A stretch of DNA of 64,000 nucleotides from Arctopsyche grandis (taxonomy: Eukaryota; Arthropoda; Insecta; Trichoptera; Hydropsychidae). The notes beneath the pieces are model-generated. The model saw only the letters and a program-made list of their open reading frames with translations, was not told the DNA's origin and made no database searches. Of the stretch, positions 12,601 through 23,074 are shown one piece after another. Position 1 is the stretch's first letter; each line of letters starts with the position of its first letter. The stretch spans positions 19,316,501 through 19,380,500 of the forward strand of contig NC_135358.1 in assembly GCF_051622035.1 (NCBI RefSeq), in the 5' to 3' direction. The position numbers were made by a program, and so were the translations under genes.

Positions 12601-12717
12601 TTCAACATTGTACCAACAAAAAATACGCATATTCCGATTGAGATTGATAGGGGAGCATTGACATTGAAAATCAAAAAAGGATTGTTTTTTGGACTAAAAT
12701 TAAGAAAGATTAAATAA
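9678..12717 (+). CDS. Cyp9-like: CYP9-like cytochrome P450, paralogue 2
   Basis: Predicted microsomal P450. Exons: 9678-9895, 10001-10164, 10583-10717, 10833-11038, 11183-11411, 11798-12019, 12092-12192, 12279-12447, 12545-12717; the joined frame is open for 538 residues. Motifs: N-terminal anchor about 5-22, WKEMR 131-135, AGFET 334-338, ETLR 392-395, FDPERF 452-457, and heme Cys480 in [10 protein letters not shown]. The intron before exon 6 carries an AT-rich insertion (about 11500-11690) that has a related copy in intron 2 of paralogue 6. An AATAAA signal is at 12784-12789. It is most similar to paralogues 3-6, with which it shares exon lengths and the promoter. The start is the first ATG after the predicted leader, and it matches the MAIT/MAIS/MEIT start of its neighbours. 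Confidence 0.95.
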
Positions 12718-13418
12718 TTTTTATTTCCACCATATCCCATTATTATCTATTATTTACAACTGACCTGCTGTTTTTATACAGTAAATAAATACTTATCAAC
12801 AAAATATTTCGGTGGTATATCTGTAGACATAACAAATATTTACAAGATATTGAGTGAGTGTTGCTAAAAAATCACTATGTACATAAATTCTTGTTTATAA
12901 TATATGGATTTTTATAGCATTTGAAATTGTATCAAATCAATCAAGGCATAATATCCCTTGTTTATTCCATATATCTTCACTAAAAACTGAATATTATTTC
13001 ATTGAAAAGCAACATATGTATTTTGATAAAAAATGATATGGATCAAATTTAGTATTTGTGAAACTACCGCTTTATATTTTCACGATTAATTGGTGCGAAC
13101 TCCAACTACCATCAATAATGGTTGAAAAACGTATCAGCATGTTTTTGGTGATATATAATTTCATCATCATCATCTACAGCCATTCACCATCCACTGCTGG
13201 ATGAAGACCTCTCCAACACACTTCCACTCGTCTCTGTTTTGCGCATCATAAAATAAATGAGACGAAACGACCAATGCAATTGTAATATCAATAACAGACA
13301 TGCTTCTGTAAAAAACCAAAGATTATATACATACATAGATGATACTGAATTGTAAAAATAATTTTTGAATTTATTACACCAAATTTTATTTGCTTGGGCT
13401 ACTTTCACAAATCTTCAA
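12718..13418. other. Spacer downstream of paralogue 2
   Basis: Contains the AATAAA of paralogue 2 and a minus-strand RTE tail at 13162-13245. Otherwise it is AT-rich and gene-free. Confidence 0.45.
13162..13245 (-). mobile_element. RTE-type LINE 3' terminus
   Basis: On the minus strand this reads as the last codons and tail of the LINE at 49350-49850: GACGAGTGGAAG, CAGCAGTGGATGG, then (GATGAT)n. It is a severely 5'-truncated insertion of under 100 bp. Members of the RTE group end in such short tandem repeats. Confidence 0.7.
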
Positions 13419-13804
13419 GATTATATTTACAAGGCCGATTATATCCAGGTTTTTAAAAATAACTGTAATAGAAAATGTAATTATTCAACGTGATTTGATA
13501 AATATAGTGATTTGGGGTTAAAAGGAATTTTACTACATGATACGACCATAAAAACGTCTGCAGCTGAAAATGAAAGCATTTCAGGAACTTGGTATGTGTC
13601 ATTATTCTAGAGAGCTGATAACTCCGCTGTAGTGATTACTTTTTTTTTCTATGAAACAGTTCGGAGTCGGGATATACAGAAGAAATATGTACATATGTAC
13701 ATGACTTTAGGTATAAGTTATAAGAGAAAATCACATCAAATTATCTGCTGAAATTGGAATATAATATTTACAATGTTTTTTTACCCGATATTGACAATAT
13801 CGGG
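13419..13804 (+). pseudogene. Decayed CYP9-like exon 5-6 remnant
   Basis: Stretches at 13419-13590 read like exon 5 of the neighbouring P450s (FTRPIIS, RDLINI, LLHDTT) with a stop and lost bases. About 13617-13690 reads like exon 6 (AVVITFFFYETVRS, DIQKKY), lacking the I-helix AGFET core. The GKIT and TISG|gtaa ends of exon 6 are still visible at about 13727-13804. No other exon is found. It is a relic of one more tandem copy, on the same strand as its neighbours and lying between paralogues 2 and 3. Confidence 0.8.
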
Positions 13805-13811
13805 TAAAAAA
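13777..13811. repeat. 35-bp perfect palindrome
   Basis: Arms of 17 bases (TTTTTTACCCGATATTG and its complement) surround a single A at 13794. The right arm covers the exon 6 / donor junction of the P450 relic, so the left arm is an inverted copy of that junction, most simply explained by a template-switch mutation. Confidence 0.9.
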
Positions 13812-15183
13812 CGTTGGGTAAATATTTTATGTATGTATAGAAAAATATTAATTGGGACTCCAATAATAAAAAGAAGAAGTGAAATTATTATTATAATTTT
13901 TTTTTCTGCAAAGCGAATAGTTTACACTCTCCAGCGAAATTTTTCTTTCAATATGTAAATATGTAAATCCAGAAGCATACTGATAGCAATTATTGATAAT
14001 TCAAAATAAATTTTATTTTATTGGAAAGGGAACTTGCCATGAATAAAATGACCAGCTTAAAAAACAAAATTTCAACCATCACTGTTTTATTTATTATGTC
14101 ACAACAAACTAACATTCTAACATGAATTTAAATTTGAAATTACCAAATGTAATACTACGAAAATTAATGAATTTTTGTTAGTAGTTAAATTAGTTTTCCA
14201 ATTGAAAATCATAAATCCAGACTTTTATGTATGTAATAATAATAAATAAATTTTTGTCAATAAAAGAGGTTTGTGAAAAATGTTGAATTTTCTATTCTTT
14301 AGGCATAATAAACACGAAAAAAATTTCACAAATTGTCAAATTGAATTTCCTGTCCGATTTTAAAAACACAAACATTTTATTATTTTAAAGCTTATATTTA
14401 TACTATGCTTGCATTCGTCTGTAATTTGACTTGAACGTGACTGGACTCCGTAAATTTATCCTAATTAAATAATTTGTACTCAAAAACAAAATTCGATACG
14501 ATCCAAATTTCGTTCTGAAATATATTTATACGTAGACGCATCTATGGTAAGAAACTATAATATGGTAAGAAGAAAGAATGGGGTTGCATTGCTTTTTACA
14601 CTCAACAAAAACTGACTTCAACAAATTCTCAATGTCACCCAATAAATTCTGAAAATGTCAATTATCTCTGTTTACATCTAGCATTGCTTTCCGGACTTCA
14701 ATAACTCTAGCAACTTCAACAATTATATTCATTAACCATTATATATATTTATTTTTATATTCATATATTCGTATTAAACACAATGACAAATTCATTTCAA
14801 ATGCTTCTATAAATCTGTATTCGTGCATCAAGTGAAAGGTTGTACCAATGAATCTGTTAAATATGAATACGAGAGTTTCTTCTTATTTAGAATGTAGAAT
14901 GGTGTACAAATGTACAATATATAAGCAACTATATGACATTTGTGTAATTGTAATATGTACTGCGTAGAACTAATGCATTTTTTCGAGCAGACCAAGCTAA
15001 GTCAAAATAAATTGAGGCCCTCATATTGCGAGACCCGGTTCAATAGGCCCCCCCACCTCATTCTGATAGGGACTACACATGCGTATTGTATACATATAAA
15101 TAACCTTGTGTGTGTCAGAAAAATTGTGTATAATTTTATGATGCAACTGTTTACATAGCATAGTAGATCCCACTCCTGCGATA
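13812..15183. other. Gene-free spacer before paralogue 3
   Basis: AT-rich DNA without recognisable exons. A short GC-richer patch (about 15010-15065) is not assignable. Confidence 0.45.
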
Positions 15184-15219
15184 CCAGTCCCTCAACGACT
15201 GTTGAGGAAATCGAACGGT
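15184..15219 (+). promoter_or_regulatory. Inr + DPE-like promoter, paralogue 3
   Basis: CCAGTC (A at 15186) resembles the initiator. GAACG starts at 15213, exactly +28, and is one base away from the GGACG used by paralogues 2 and 4. The predicted leader is 80 nt. The match is weaker than for paralogues 2, 4 and 5, and rests mainly on the shared spacing. Confidence 0.45.
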
Positions 15220-15265
15220 TATTTTGCTATTTGTATTTGTGTGAAAGAAATCCAATACAAACACA

Positions 15266-18200
15266 ATGGCAATAACATTAATAGACATTGGCATATTCGT
15301 CATAGCTTTTTTGCTAGCCATATACTATTATGGAATTAAATTCTATGACCATTTCAAAAATACAGATGTTAAATATATTAAACCATCTTTGCCTTTTTTG
15401 GGTTCAATGTCTGGTCTTCTTCTGAGAAATGAAGACATGGTCTCATTCTTCAAGAGAATTTATGACAAATATCCTGATGAAAAGTAGGTGAAATATATGT
15501 ACATACATAGGTACATTAAATGTACTACCTTGGCCGGGTATCGGGGGAGAGCCATGGTTCTAGCCCGGGGGCCCAGGCGCCGAGATTTTATTTTTTTATT
15601 TGTTACGAAATTCAGAAGTGCCTTTCGTCTTCGTACTTCGTAGTTCTGTTCATGTACTAACTTGTAGGTGATACCTTAGCTATTATTTTTACACCATGAA
15701 TTTTATTTGAAATATATATATTATCACTTATCAGGTGATCTATAATCTTATTACTCCTTAATGAAAAATTGATCAATGATTTTTAATTTCAATTTTGAAA
15801 CTTTTTTTGGGGGGGGGGGGCCTTGCTATCCCGGGGCCCGACTTGGGATGTGCGGGCCATGTGTACCATAATTAACCAATCGTATATAATTGAATTATAC
15901 TTAATTTGCCTCATCACATCATCTTAATTAATAACTTAACATAACGATATCATGACATGTAAAATTAAAATTGTGCACAAAAACATAAAAAATACAGCTT
16001 GAATTTTGAATTTGTCGCATGCTGCAATTAAACGTATTTTGTTTTAGATATGTTGGACTTTTTGACAATTGGAGACCTCTGATTTTAATAAAAGATTTGG
16101 AACTGATAAAGCAATTAGGAATTAAAGATTTTGAGACATTTCATGACCATCGTACTTTCACTAGTGGAAATAATGATGATCTATTTGCATTTAACCTCTT
16201 CATAATGAAAGGTAAAATAAAAAAAAGTATTTTCGAACTATTAAAGAAATTCATTAGTCTTTTATTTAAATTTTTCATTTTAACAACACAAAGATGAACG
16301 ATGGAAGGAAATGCGTGCAGCTTTAAGTCCAGCGTTCACCAGTTCCAAGATGAGGAACATGTTTGTTTTTGTTGAAGAATGTGCAAAGGATACGGCTGAA
16401 TATTATATGAATGTTAATGACATTAAAGGTATAACAATGTTCATTATTATTAATTATCCTTTTCAATAATTAATTATGATACATAGTGTTTTTAAACAAT
16501 TTATCTTCAATGATGTCCCAGCTGAATCTCAGAAGTGCACACCAAATTCCAAAAACATAAAATGCCTCCAAGACGTTAAAAAGCCTCTGTTAAGTTAAAC
16601 ACTGCAATACATGACTTCGAATAAATGTAATAAATTTCAGAGAAAGGAGTTGTGGAAATAGATGTAAGGGATTCTGTAACAAGATACACCAATGATGTGA
16701 TCGCCTCCTCGGCTTTTGGTATTCAAATAAATTCCAATAAGGATAGAGACAATGAATTTTACAAACTTGGAAGATTGGGCAGTGATTTTAGTGGAATTCA
16801 AATACTTAAATTATTCGGAATTTTGATGTTTCCAAAAATTATGAAAGTAAGCCTGCGATTGATTTTTTAATTCATTTATTATCAAATATTGCTTGTATGA
16901 ATTACATTTGTAGATCCTCGGAATTTCATTTACGAGACCAGTTGTGTCCAGGTTTTTCAAAAAAGTAGTAAATGAAGCTATAAAAAACAGAGAGGATAAT
17001 GGAATAATTCGACACGATTTAATCAATTTGCTGATGGAAGCAAAAAAAGGTACTTTGGTGCACGACACAACAAAGGAAACATGTGAAGTTGGATTTGCTA
17101 CAGTTCAAGAGTCGGAAATTGGAAAACAACAAATCACCAGAAGTATGGATTGTAATTGGTGGTTCCAAATATTCGAATACATTCGAAAATCGAATATCGA
17201 ATAGTAGCTTTAAATTATTTATTTGTAGTTTTAAGATCATGATATTATTCAAATTTTAAGAAAATCATAATCGTATATACTTCACAAGTTTGTATAAAAA
17301 GTATTCGAATATTCGGATTTGGAACCCCTAAGTGTAATATATATTTTTTATGTAAATCCTTTTTTTATTTAAAATAATTTTAACTATTTATAAAATATTT
17401 AGAATGGACAGATACTGAACTTGCTGCTCAAGCTTATTTGTTTTTTTTGGGTGGTTTTGATACTTCCGCTACATTAATTACGCTATTTATTTATGAAATG
17501 GTACGAAATTGGGATATACAAAAGAAACTTCAAGAAGAAATCGATGACTTTATGGATAAGTCAGATGGGAAAATCACATATAATGATATTTTGAATCTGA
17601 AATATTTAGATATGACAATATCAGGTATGTAAAACATTAAATATTATCTCAAATTAATTCACTTCGAAATTTTGTTATTCGTGGAATTATAACTGGATTC
17701 ATATTTTAGAAACCCTTAGAATGTGGCCACCGGCTGGTGTCACAGACAGAATTTGCACAAAAACTTATACCTTATCGCCACCAAATAAAAATAGCAATAA
17801 ATCTTACAAGGTGTTTATATTCTTAAATATTCATTATTTTTATATATAAATTATTTGAATTTAAGTATTTTCAAATAATTTTATTGACAGATTAAAGCTA
17901 ATGAACTAATTTGGATACCAATCTATGGTTTGCTCCATGATCCGAAATATTTCCCCGACCCTGAAAGGTTTGATCCTGAAAGATTTTCAGATAAGAATAA
18001 AGCTTCTATAGATCCCATTTCTTATTTACCATTTGGTATCGGACCGAGGAACTGCATAGGTAATAGTTTTATATACATACATATATCTAAAATGAATGAG
18101 ATTTTAATTAATAAAAGAATTGACAAAAGTAAATACATTTTAGGCTCTCGATTTGCATTGATGGAGATTAAATTGTTTGCTTTGCATTTATTGTCAAAAT

Positions 18201-18316
18201 TTGATATTGTACCAACAAAAAATACCAGAATTCCGATTGAACTTGAGAAAGGCGTGATGCAATTGAAAATCAAAAATGGATTATTCGTCGGACTCAAACC
18301 AAGATATCAAACATAA
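15266..18316 (+). CDS. Cyp9-like: CYP9-like cytochrome P450, paralogue 3
   Basis: Predicted microsomal P450. Exons: 15266-15483, 16048-16211, 16294-16428, 16641-16846, 16914-17142, 17403-17624, 17710-17810, 17891-18059, 18144-18316; open for 538 residues. Motifs: anchor about 5-22, WKEMR 131-135, I-helix GGFDT 334-338 (Gly for Ala and Asp for Glu compared with AGFET of its neighbours), ETLR 392-395, FDPERF, Cys480 in [10 protein letters not shown]. The Asp/Glu-Thr pair needed for oxygen activation is kept in conservative form. Intron 1 holds a GC-rich insertion and intron 5 a small inverted-repeat element. An AATAAA signal is at 18409-18414. The next paralogue starts only 714 bp downstream. 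Confidence 0.95.
15525..15850. repeat. Insertion with GC-rich ends in intron 1
   Basis: A left block (GGCCGGGTATCGGGGGAGAG, then AGCCCGGGGGCCC) and a right block (a G-run at about 15811-15821, then TATCCCGGGGCCCGACTTGGG) are far more GC-rich than the surrounding intron and partly mirror each other. It is probably a transposon remnant, with its borders not defined. The intron stays spliceable by its GT-AG ends. Confidence 0.4.
17159..17331. repeat. Inverted-repeat element in intron 5
   Basis: GGTTCCAAATATTCGAATA at the left end is mirrored by TATTCGAATATTCGGATTTGG at the right end. Internally it is AT-rich. It looks like a small MITE-type insertion in paralogue 3. Confidence 0.6.
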
Positions 18317-18958
18317 ATTTATACGTTAAAAAAAAATACACACACACACACACATTTTGTTTGTAGATACATATCTTATAGTTATAATATAACATACATG
18401 TGTATTAAAATAAAAGACAAAATCTTATGGTACATATTTATTTGTAAACTGATACATGTATGTATGTATGCATGACCTCAACCGTCAATACAAAATATCT
18501 AATTACAATTTAAATCAGTGTTTCTTCAATTTTTGTTTACTATTCATAATTTTTTTCCGTTGAAACATTTTCTATTGTCCTAAAAAATAATCTTTAAATT
18601 TTTTTGCCTACTCTTAAGTTTTGAATTTGCCCACGATTTACTCAAATTCATCGCAGATGCATTGTATACGATAAGCCTCAAATATTGAATGTAGTAATAA
18701 GAAAAAATAGTGTGTAAGTATGTACAATGTATTTTTCTACTCTGAAAACGTCTTATCGATAAATATCAAAATGATTTTCAATTACTGAAATTGAAAATAT
18801 AGTCGCCAAAAATGCGTTATCGCTGATGTTATATCTTGATTGAATACGTACTGATTAAAATAAACAAGACAAGTGTGGTAAATAAGTGTTTTTTAAAGAT
18901 CGATGAAACAATATTGAAGCTCTAATGATAAGAGACTAATTCAATACCTCATGATAAG
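18317..18958. other. Spacer between paralogues 3 and 4
   Basis: The 3' flank of paralogue 3 with its polyadenylation signal and an (AC)n run at 18338-18353. No further gene. Confidence 0.5.
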
Positions 18959-18994
18959 TCAGTTCTACGATAACTATTATTGAAAACGGACGAA
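18959..18994 (+). promoter_or_regulatory. Inr + DPE core promoter, paralogue 4
   Basis: GATAAGTCAGTT gives an initiator with A at 18961. GGACG starts at 18988, exactly +28. The blocks GATAAGTCAGT and ACGGACG are identical to those of paralogue 2 and again start 33 bp apart. The predicted leader is 70 nt. Confidence 0.65.
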
Positions 18995-19030
18995 TAACAC
19001 GATATTTATACAAATTTTACGTTTGATACT

Positions 19031-21432
19031 ATGGCAATAACATTAATAGACATTGGCATATTTGCCATAGCTTTTTTTATCGCTCTTTACTATTATGGCA
19101 TGAAATTCTATGACCATTATAAATATACCGATGTTAAACACGTAAAACCACCTGTGCCTTTTTTGGGTTCTTTGTCGAGCCTCCTTCTGAGACAGGAAGA
19201 CATATATAGTCTCTTGAAAAGGACTTACGATGAATATCCAGATGAAAAGTAAGTTTACAAACCTAGTATAAAGAGGGTTAAAAAATAATGTAATATTTAT
19301 AATTTTGTAACATTTTATTTATGGATTACATGAAAAAGTCATTTTAATAAAATAACTAAGTAATATGTTATGTTTCTTTTTATTAACTAATATTTAAAAC
19401 TTTTTTGCACCCAATATAATACATATTTACTTATGTTGTGACTGTAATTTGTTGTGTCCTAGATATATAGGTCTCTTCGATAATTGGAGACCTCTCATTA
19501 TGATAAAAGACTTGGAACTTATGAAACAGGTAGGCATTAAAGATTTTGATCATTTCCACGATCATCGCAGTTTCACTGGTGGAAGCAGTGATGATCTATT
19601 TGGATGCAATCTTTTTGTTATGAAAGGTATCTAGAATTTTAATTTATTAATTTTTCATTTAAGATAATTACTTTCAAAATGTATAGATTTCTTTAAAATA
19701 TCTTTATTTTGACCCTAAGGTGATAGATGGAAGGAAATGCGTGCCGCTTTAAGTCCAGCTTTCACAAGTTCTAAAATGAGGAATATGTTTGTTTTCATTG
19801 AAGAATGCGCAAGAAATATGGCTGACTATTATATGAATGAAAAGGATATTAAAGGTACGTAATAGTTTTTAAAATATGTAACTGCGAGCTTGTTTATTGA
19901 ATTTATTATTAATTAATTTAAAATAATTGATTTCAGAGAAGGGTCTAATGGAAATAGAAGTGAAAGATTCTGTATCAAGATATACCAACGACGTGATTGC
20001 CTCTGCAGCTTTCGGCATTCAAGTGAACTCAATAAAAGACAGAGACAATGAATTTTACAAACTTGGTAGACTTGGTAGTGATTTTAGTGGTATTCAATTG
20101 TTAAAGTTCTTTGGTTTCTCACTTATTCCAAAGGTCATGAGCGTAAGTATTAATAAAAATGTGTAATAAAAAATATATTTATGGTAAATATAATACATAC
20201 TATGTATAAATTTGCAATCACAGTTCTTCAAGATTCCTTTTACGCGACCAGTTGTTACTAAGTTTTTTAAAAATTTGGTAACCGATGCAATTAAAAATAG
20301 AGAAGAGAGTGGTTTAATTCGGCACGATTTAATAAATTTGTTAATGGAAGCTAAGAAAGGCACTTTGGAGCATGATGCAACTAAGGAAACTTCAGAGGCT
20401 GGTTTTGCCACGGTTCAAGAATCAGTCATTGGGCAACAAAAGGTAGTTAGAAGTGAGAATTCAATCGATACTATTATTTTATAGAATATAATAATTTAAA
20501 AATATAACATTTTTTTTATTACATTTTACTTATTTAGAGTGGACAGATACTGAATTAACAGCTCAAGCATTCTTATTTTTTATTGCTGGATTTGAAACTT
20601 CAGCCACGTCGATCACATTCTTTTTTTACGAAATGGTCCGCAATCCAGATATACAAAAGAGACTTCAAGAAGAAATAGACGATATCCTATTAAAATCTGA
20701 AGGAAAACTCACATACACTGATGTCCAAAATATGAAATATTTAGACATGACAATTTCAGGCAAGGAATTCAATAAATTTTCAATGTCAAAACATATAAAT
20801 TATAATTTAATGTCAAATACGAAATAATATGAAATTTAGAAACCCTTAGAATGTGGCCACCAGCAGCAGCCACTGATAGAGTTTGCACAAAATCTTTCGT
20901 TTTACCTCCACCACATAAAAACAGCAACAAATCTTACACGGTAAATATCTTTCTAATCTTTCTTTATATTATATTATGAAAGACTAAACTTATTTAAAAT
21001 TTATTTAAAGGTAAGTGTCAATGAACTGGTTTGGATACCTATATATAGTTTGCTTCATGATCCGAAATACTTCCCCAACCCTGGAAAATTTGATCCGGAA
21101 AGATTTTCCGATGAGAATAAAAGTTCAATAGATCCCATAACATACTTACCATTTGGGATTGGACCAAGAAATTGCATAGGTAAAATATAAATAAAATTAT
21201 AACATTACAACACAATAAATAAATGTTTTTATTATTAGTAATTTTGGTATTTTCTATAGGTTCTAGATTCGCTTTGATGGAGATAAAATTGATTGCTTTT
21301 CATTTACTATCAAAATTTGATATCGTTCCAACTAAAAATACGAAAATTCCATTGGAAATCGATAGAGGATCATTGCAATTGAAAATCAAAAATGGTTTAT
21401 CTGTTGGACTTAAACCACGATCCAATAAATGA
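19031..21432 (+). CDS. Cyp9-like: CYP9-like cytochrome P450, paralogue 4
   Basis: Predicted microsomal P450 and the most compact gene of the array. Exons: 19031-19248, 19463-19626, 19720-19854, 19937-20142, 20224-20452, 20538-20759, 20840-20940, 21011-21179, 21260-21432; open for 538 residues. Motifs: anchor about 5-22, WKEMR 131-135, AGFET 334-338, ETLR 392-395, FDPERF, Cys480 in [10 protein letters not shown]. Small differences from its neighbours lie in exon 8 (VSVNELVW and IYSLLHDP instead of IKANE-like and IYGLLHDP) and in the meander ([10 protein letters not shown]), none touching an invariant residue. All introns are short. Confidence 0.95.
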
Positions 21433-21594
21433 TTATTGTTGATATGATTATCGTATTTTATGACGATGCAACTGATTTATATTTCTAAAAAATATTGTAA
21501 CGTATATGCAATCAATAATGATGAAAAATATATATATTTGTTTTATTTTGAAGTAGGTGCTTGTTAAAAACAATCTCATTGATTTTACTTTATC

Positions 21595-21629
21595 TATGTA
21601 CATACGTATTAACAATACGTATGTACATA
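21595..21629. repeat. Palindrome, 16-bp arms
   Basis: TATGTACATACGTATT and its exact complement are separated by AAC. It is one of many palindromic ATGTAC/ATGTAT runs in the window, but unusually long and perfect. Confidence 0.85.
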
Positions 21630-22018
21630 TGTATGCAATTAGATGAAGTTTAGTGATCATGCGAAAATTTGAACCCGAGTTTTTGACTGAATCGAACTCA
21701 GAATCGATCACTGATCACGTTTTCATGATCTAGAAAAAAATGTGTGTGTGTGTGTGTTAGTGTGTGGCTGTGTATTTTGGGGATAACAAAATATTGTGAA
21801 CAGACTATTGTTCTACCATTTGGTGACCACAACCAAATAGTAATCTGAGCATATTCAAAACTTAAAAGATGTTTTGATGAAATTTATGGGCATTTTTTTT
21901 TATCAAAATCTACCCAAAATTTCGAATGAAAACATTCTTTACATATGAGGATACATAACATAAGGGAACTCAGCTAAAACAAATAGTCATCTCTACATCG
22001 GAACCTATCGAATCTTGC

Positions 22019-22235
22019 CGTATTACACTCGCCGGAAAGATCCAACTCAATTTTAATAATTACCATTTTAATAATTGCATCTGTACACATCGAAAGGTTA
22101 CTCGTCATCTGATGTGCATCTGATCTATCATTCGAGAAGACGAGAATTGCGTTTAAAGCTGCCATCCAGTTTATCTGTCGTTCAGTCTGTCTGGTGATTA
22201 TCGAACGCTTGCCCAAACCCGTCTATTTCATCTGC
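22019..22235. repeat. Copy of the 388-762 foldback family
   Basis: It follows 579-767 almost base for base over long stretches (TTTTAATAATTACCATTTTA; CGAAAGGTTACTCGTCATC; GAGAATTGCGTTTAAAGC). The left inverted arm seen in the first copy is not present here. Confidence 0.75.
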
Positions 22236-22553
22236 ATTATAGATTTGATCGGGTTGCAAATTTTCCCATTGCAAATATTCTCGAAATTCGATGCAGAATT
22301 CATCAACAATTGAAAATAATTAAACATACGTACATATGTTACGAAAAAATCTGCTCTGAATACACGCACTTGTTACTTTTTCGCTGATCAAAAGCGACTG
22401 AAAGAATTAACGCAATAGTACAAGATATTTAAAAAGGGAACGAAAAACATTTCTGTGTGACATCATTTGTTTCAAATAACACGCGCGTTTACGGTCGCAA
22501 TCAATTGGTGCTTCTCATAATCATATAAGGAAAAAATTAATTAATATTTTTCA

Positions 22554-22595
22554 TGCACGGATAATCCGCACCCGGATAATCGAGAGTATACTGTA
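22554..22595. mobile_element. Possible pogo/Tc1-mariner terminus
   Basis: The minus strand reads TACAGTATACTCTCGATTAT then CCGGGTGCGGATTATCCG, which resembles terminal inverted repeats of pogo-type elements flanked by TA. A partner terminus was not found, so this may be a solo end or a chance likeness. Confidence 0.3.
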
Positions 22596-22964
22596 TGTTG
22601 AAGAGGATACAGTATGGAAGTTCTTATAAAATATTAAAAAAAACATCATAATTTAAATAAGTAAGAATATTTCTTAATTAGCATTTGATTTTTTTTATAA
22701 ATATTTGAACTATCAATTATTAGGATACATATTTTTTAAGTAACTAAAAAAGTGGGAGGGGAGGGGGGGTGTAAAAAGTTAACACCGTCCTGGTTGTTTT
22801 TATTTAGCACTACACCACTGCATATATATGTATATGTACATATATACATACATATATGCTAGTATGTATATACCGATACATACTGTAAATTGCGATTCAA
22901 ATACATAAATAATATTGGTTTGCCAATTGACCATGAGTCACGAGCTTTGTTTATTAAGTGGAAT

Positions 22965-23000
22965 TTAGTTACCTCTCAACTAGTAGCAGCATCGGTCGTG
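22965..23000 (+). promoter_or_regulatory. Inr + DPE core promoter, paralogue 5
   Basis: TTTAGTT gives an initiator-like site with A at 22967. GGTCGTG starts at 22994, exactly +28, and fits the extended DPE form RGWCGTG. The predicted leader is 108 nt. The surrounding sequence is otherwise unlike the promoters of paralogues 2 and 4, so the shared spacing is not due to recent copying alone. Confidence 0.6.
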
Positions 23001-23074
23001 TGTACTTTCAAGATAATTTATATATTGTAGTGAATTGATATAAGAAATTTAAATCAGATTTGATATTCGCCACA

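Larger units (their letters stand above)
21433..22964. other. Repeat-rich spacer, paralogues 4-5
   Basis: No gene. It holds a palindrome at 21595-21629, a foldback-family copy at 22019-22235, a possible pogo/mariner-type terminus near 22554-22595 and a GGGAGGGGAGGGG stretch near 22752-22770. Confidence 0.5.

Noticed and set aside
23060..23074. Upstream in-frame ATG for paralogue 5
   Set aside because: Sister genes start at the position of 23075; five extra residues before the anchor have no counterpart.
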